Origin: Natrinema caseinilyticum
GTDB lineage: Archaea; Halobacteriota; Halobacteria; Halobacteriales; Natrialbaceae
Direction: 5' to 3'
NCBI RefSeq assembly: GCF_024227435.1
Contig: NZ_CP100445.1
Coordinates: 3,345,369 to 3,409,368, forward strand
Length of the DNA stretch: 64,000 nt
Below are positions 61,111-64,000 of the stretch, in pieces. Within the stretch, counting starts at the first letter, position 1; each line of letters begins with the position of its first letter. Under the pieces are notes generated by a model. It did no database searches. It was not told where the DNA came from and worked only from the letters and a program-made list of their open reading frames with translations. A program made the position numbers and the translations under genes.

Positions 61111-61953
61111 TCACCCGCCGGCCGCTTCGGCTGGCTCGAGGACGACCCGATCGCCGGCTTCGAGTCCGAACGCCTCGTCGCCGCGCCCTCGATTGACGTC
61201 GAGTTCGACGAGGCCGTGGCTACCGACGGTCGCGAGCCGGTCGCCGACTGGGACGGCGCCGAAGGTGTCTCCGACCGGAACGACGTCGCCGTTCGCGGCG
61301 ATCCGATCGTATCCAGCGAGGACGTCTCCCGAAACGTTCGTGATGACGTTGCCGAAGCCGTCGACGACCAGTACTTCGCCGGTCGCTCGCCCGTCGTCGA
61401 CCGACGGCGACGGTAACTCGAGGTCGACGTCGACTGCGGACGGCGCGAGACACGCGAGCGACGACAACTCGTCGCCCCCCACGTCGTGGACCGCCGCGGC
61501 GACAGGCGCGAACACGTCCCGGCCGTGAAACGTGGTGCTCTTCGCGGAACGGTGCTCGCTCGAGCCGCCGCTCCAGTGTCTGGTCGTCGCGGGGGCAACG
61601 GGATCGACTTCGCGCTCGTCGACGACGTACGCCTCGAGCTCGTCCGCCTCGTCACCGGCGAGTCGCCGTGCTGCGGGAAGCAAGACGCCGTTGTCTGGCC
61701 CGACGAGCGCGTGGTCTCCCGCACGGAGAACCAGCGCGTTTCGGTCGGTACCGACGCCCGGGTCCACGACGACGAGATGGGTCGCGGGTGGAAAGTACGG
61801 AAGCACTTCCCGAAGCCAGAACGCGGCCGCGCGGACGTCCTGCCGGGGAAAATCGTGAGTCACGTCGACCAGTCTGGCGTCGGTACGATGGAGCAGTACA
61901 CCTTTCATCGCGGCCGGGTACGGCGACCCGAAATCCGACGCGAGTGTGATCAT
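61111..61953 (-). CDS. S-adenosyl-L-methionine hydroxide adenosyltransferase (DUF62)
   Basis: A 280-residue enzyme of the SAM hydroxide adenosyltransferase/fluorinase-like family, which splits SAM to adenosine and methionine. Markers: the N-terminal ITLASDFGSPYPAAMKG with Asp, VVDPGVGTDRNALVL, GPDNGVLLPAA, and VDGFGNVITNVSGD. Start ATG 61953 gives the conserved N-terminus. It lies back to back with nadM in the same direction. Confidence 0.92.
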   Translation of the reverse strand: MITLASDFGSPYPAAMKGVLLHRTDARLVDVTHDFPRQDVRAAAFWLREVLPYFPPATHLVVVDPGVGTDRNALVLRAGDHALVGPDNGVLLPAARRLAGDEADELEAYVVDEREVDPVAPATTRHWSGGSSEHRSAKSTTFHGRDVFAPVAAAVHDVGGDELSSLACLAPSAVDVDLELPSPSVDDGRATGEVLVVDGFGNVITNVSGDVLAGYDRIAANGDVVPVGDTFGAVPVGDRLATVGSHGLVELDVNRGRGDEAFGLEAGDRVVLEPAEAAGG

Positions 61954-62018
61954 GCCCGAGTGTCGGACGCGAAGGCACAAATCAGTCGTCGTTCGTCTCC
62001 GAACCGCCCGATCACAGC

Positions 62019-62537
62019 TCAGTGGCCGTTCGAATCCGTGTCGCTCACCATCTGAATGCGCTCGATGCCGTTCATCTCCTCGACGACCTCGACGACCGCT
62101 TCGGGAACCAGCGACTGCCAGTCGCCGCCGTTGATCATCCGCTCGCGGACCTCGGTTCCCTCCAAGACGTCCCGGTTGAACATCGGCGACTGGCGGATCT
62201 CGATATCGGCCTCCCGAAAGAGCTGGATGACCAGCGGGTTGTTCGAGTACGCGACGTCGAAGTCGGGACTCATACTCTGGATGTGGCTCACCCAGACCGA
62301 GTTCCGCTCCAGGTCCTCGATCGGGACCGCGTACGTTACGAGATCGTAGTCGACGAGCGATTTCGTGATCATCATGATCCGTTCGCCCGCGGTAAACGGA
62401 TTGCGCCCGGTGTGCGAGTCGTCGGCGCTCCCGATTCCCAGGACGAGTTCGTCGACGTCCTCGGCGATCTGCTCGACCATGCTCAGGTGGCCGTTGTGAA
62501 AGGGCTGAAAGCGGCCGATATAGAACCCCCGCGTCAT
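62019..62537 (-). CDS. nadM: Nicotinamide-nucleotide adenylyltransferase (NadM)
   Basis: Makes NAD from NMN and ATP. The nucleotidyltransferase signature GRFQPFHNGHLSMVEQ and the C-terminal ISSTS-like loop (here GTEVRERMINGGDWQSLVPE) are visible. 172 residues. The start is ATG 62537 (MTRGFYIGRFQPF); an in-frame ATG three codons upstream also exists. Confidence 0.95.
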   Translation of the reverse strand: MTRGFYIGRFQPFHNGHLSMVEQIAEDVDELVLGIGSADDSHTGRNPFTAGERIMMITKSLVDYDLVTYAVPIEDLERNSVWVSHIQSMSPDFDVAYSNNPLVIQLFREADIEIRQSPMFNRDVLEGTEVRERMINGGDWQSLVPEAVVEVVEEMNGIERIQMVSDTDSNGH

Positions 62538-62546
62538 GCCGGACAC

Positions 62547-62906
62547 TGCTCGAGCAGCACGCTTAAGCGTGGCGAGTTCGCTGCGTACTGCGCGACGCCT
62601 TCAACGTCTCATATATCTGTCGACCGAGTGTCGCCTCGCCTTCGCCGCTCTCTGTCATTCGGGGTAATCCGGCCTTGTCACTGCATTGTGGTAATAGGTA
62701 TCACTGCACGCGAATACTAGTCGGATCGGACCGGTCGGCGATCCGAATATTCCAGATTTGCATATCATGAATCAATACGATCGCCCCTCTTCTTGATTTC
62801 GACCCTCGGACGCTGTGCCCCCCGGTTTCCGCAACTGACACCATGCTCCGCATGGAGAAAGTATATCAGTCGCAATCCCTTCGAAACAGATACCGAACAG
62901 AGTTCT
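62547..62906. other. Divergent promoter region between nadM and lonB
   Basis: No gene is supported here. A nested palindrome lies at 62722-62745: CGGATCG and CGATCCG arms flank GACCGGTC. A TATA-like GTATATC (62861-62867) lies 26 bases before about 62890 and would drive lonB, with a short leader. Confidence 0.5.
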
Positions 62907-64000
62907 ATGAGTAACGATACGAACGTTGACGACCCTCCCGAAGACGCCCCGGAGGCTGCTCCCGACGAGGAATACGTCGAGGAGCACCCAGAGCGTCAGG
63001 GAGAGCGGTCGCCGCTCGAGGAGGAAGACGGTGACCGTCGCACCGACGTCGACGATCCGAGCGACGAGTTCGATTCGTCAACCGCCGACGAGGCAGAAGG
63101 GGGCGACGACATCGAGACCGTCGACGACCTCGGCAGTACGGTCGAGGTCGATCCCGGCGTCGAAGTCGACGAGGACATCGCCGAGGACGACCTTCTCGGC
63201 GGCCTCAAGATCGATTCGACGGAGGACATCGAGGTCCCCGATCGGCTCGTCGATCAGGTCATCGGACAGGACGAAGCACGCGATATAATCATCAAGGCGG
63301 CGAAGCAGCGCCGACACGTCATGATGATCGGCTCGCCGGGGACCGGCAAGTCGATGCTGGCGAAGGCGATGAGCCAACTGCTTCCCAAGGAGGATCTTCA
63401 GGACGTTTTAGTCTACCACAACCCGGACGACGGCAACGAGCCGAAAGTCCGCACCGTTCCCGCCGGCAAGGGCGAACAGATCATCGACGCACACAAGGAG
63501 GAAGCACGCAAGCGCAACCAGATGCGCTCGATCCTGATGTGGATCATCATCGCGATCGTCATCGGGTACGCGATCCTCGCCGGGCCCCTCCTGCTCGGCA
63601 TCGTCGCCGCGGGGATCATCTGGCTGATCTTCCGGTACACCAGCCGGGGCACCGACGCGATGGTGCCCAACATGATCGTCAACAACGGCGATCAGCGCGT
63701 CGCGCCCTTCGAGGACGCGACCGGCGCCCACGCCGGCGCGCTGCTGGGCGACGTCCGCCACGACCCGTTCCAGTCCGGCGGCATGGAAACGCCGAGCCAC
63801 GACCGCGTCGAACCCGGCTCCATCCACAAGTCCAACAAGGGCGTGCTGTTCGTCGACGAGATCAACACGCTCGACATCCGCACCCAGCAGAAGCTGATGA
63901 CGGCCATCCAGGAGGGCGAGTTCGCGATCACCGGCCAGTCCGAGCGCTCCTCGGGCGCGATGGTCCAGACCGAGCCCGTCCCCTGTGACTTCATCATGGT
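62907..64000 (+). CDS. lonB: Archaeal membrane-anchored Lon protease (LonB), N-terminal part (3' end outside window)
   Basis: ATP-dependent protease for quality control. After a very acidic N-terminal region (about residues 1-95, EEDGDRRTDVDDPSDEFD) comes the AAA domain: Walker A IGSPGTGKSMLAKAM, then two membrane helices (about 210-250) inserted inside the ATPase domain, and Walker B GVLFVDEINTLDIRTQQK. The Ser-Lys protease domain is beyond base 64000. ATG 62907 follows a TATA box. Confidence 0.95.
   Translation, partial: MSNDTNVDDPPEDAPEAAPDEEYVEEHPERQGERSPLEEEDGDRRTDVDDPSDEFDSSTADEAEGGDDIETVDDLGSTVEVDPGVEVDEDIAEDDLLGGLKIDSTEDIEVPDRLVDQVIGQDEARDIIIKAAKQRRHVMMIGSPGTGKSMLAKAMSQLLPKEDLQDVLVYHNPDDGNEPKVRTVPAGKGEQIIDAHKEEARKRNQMRSILMWIIIAIVIGYAILAGPLLLGIVAAGIIWLIFRYTSRGTDAMVPNMIVNNGDQRVAPFEDATGAHAGALLGDVRHDPFQSGGMETPSHDRVEPGSIHKSNKGVLFVDEINTLDIRTQQKLMTAIQEGEFAITGQSERSSGAMVQTEPVPCDFIM

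Overview
The window is a single stretch of a haloarchaeal chromosome. The evidence is a high GC content with strong G/C at third codon positions, acidic predicted proteins, archaeal TATA boxes about 26 bases ahead of start codons (many leaderless starts), GTG/TTG starts, and lineage markers: CetZ tubulin-like protein, thermosome, membrane LonB, transcription factor S, archaeal NAC, NadM, F420 biosynthesis genes, HalOD1 domains and a purN-purH fusion. The gene set fits the Natrialbales (Natrinema/Haloterrigena-like), but the genus is inferred, not shown. No rRNA, tRNA or CRISPR array was found.

Layout. 1-5.3 kb: the end of a peptide-type ABC importer operon (binding protein, two permeases, two ATPases with 4-base overlaps). 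5.4-6.3 kb: a scar where the 3' end of an IS200/IS605-type tnpB is joined to a beheaded histidine kinase. 6.4-15 kb: purine and C1 genes (purQ, purS, purU, purC), an acetamidase/formamidase, a MoaD-like ubiquitin-fold protein and small membrane or zinc proteins. 15-22.4 kb: an ion channel, then the F420 genes cofH, cofG and cofC interleaved with an SDR and a deaminase, then cetZ. 22.6-37.5 kb: housekeeping genes (NDUFA9-like reductase, tmk, TrkA flanked by two AsnC-type sensor domains, a P-loop kinase, a DUF5787 protein with RecB/Cas4-like motifs, epoxide hydrolase, MFS transporter, tfs, trmI, nac, HD hydrolase, PUA, NYN and HtpX proteins).

37.9-44.7 kb: a lysine operon by the succinyl-diaminopimelate route (dapA-dapB-dapD, an AbrB/PIN toxin-antitoxin pair, lysA, dapF, dapE). 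44.8-51.1 kb: small membrane proteins, paired half-size EamA-type transporters, a CPBP protease, and purB facing a purN-purH fusion. 51.1-56.3 kb: an accessory region of lower and uneven GC with a duplicated purH tail, a MITE-like foldback element, a PIN/antitoxin pair, an AbiE-like nucleotidyltransferase pair and gene remnants (including part of an ACR3-like arsenite transporter). 56.6-64 kb: core genes again (glycerate kinase, amidohydrolase, a tailless thermosome subunit, a HalOD1 protein, SAM hydroxide adenosyltransferase, nadM and the start of lonB, cut by the window edge).

How it works together. The purine genes are scattered but share 10-formyl-tetrahydrofolate: the PurN-PurH fusion uses it twice and PurU hydrolyses it. 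The cof genes make the F420 deazaflavin. The dap operon supplies lysine and diaminopimelate. The most unusual material is the 51-56 kb island, the tnpB scar, the DUF5787 protein and several small regulatory-looking DNA structures.
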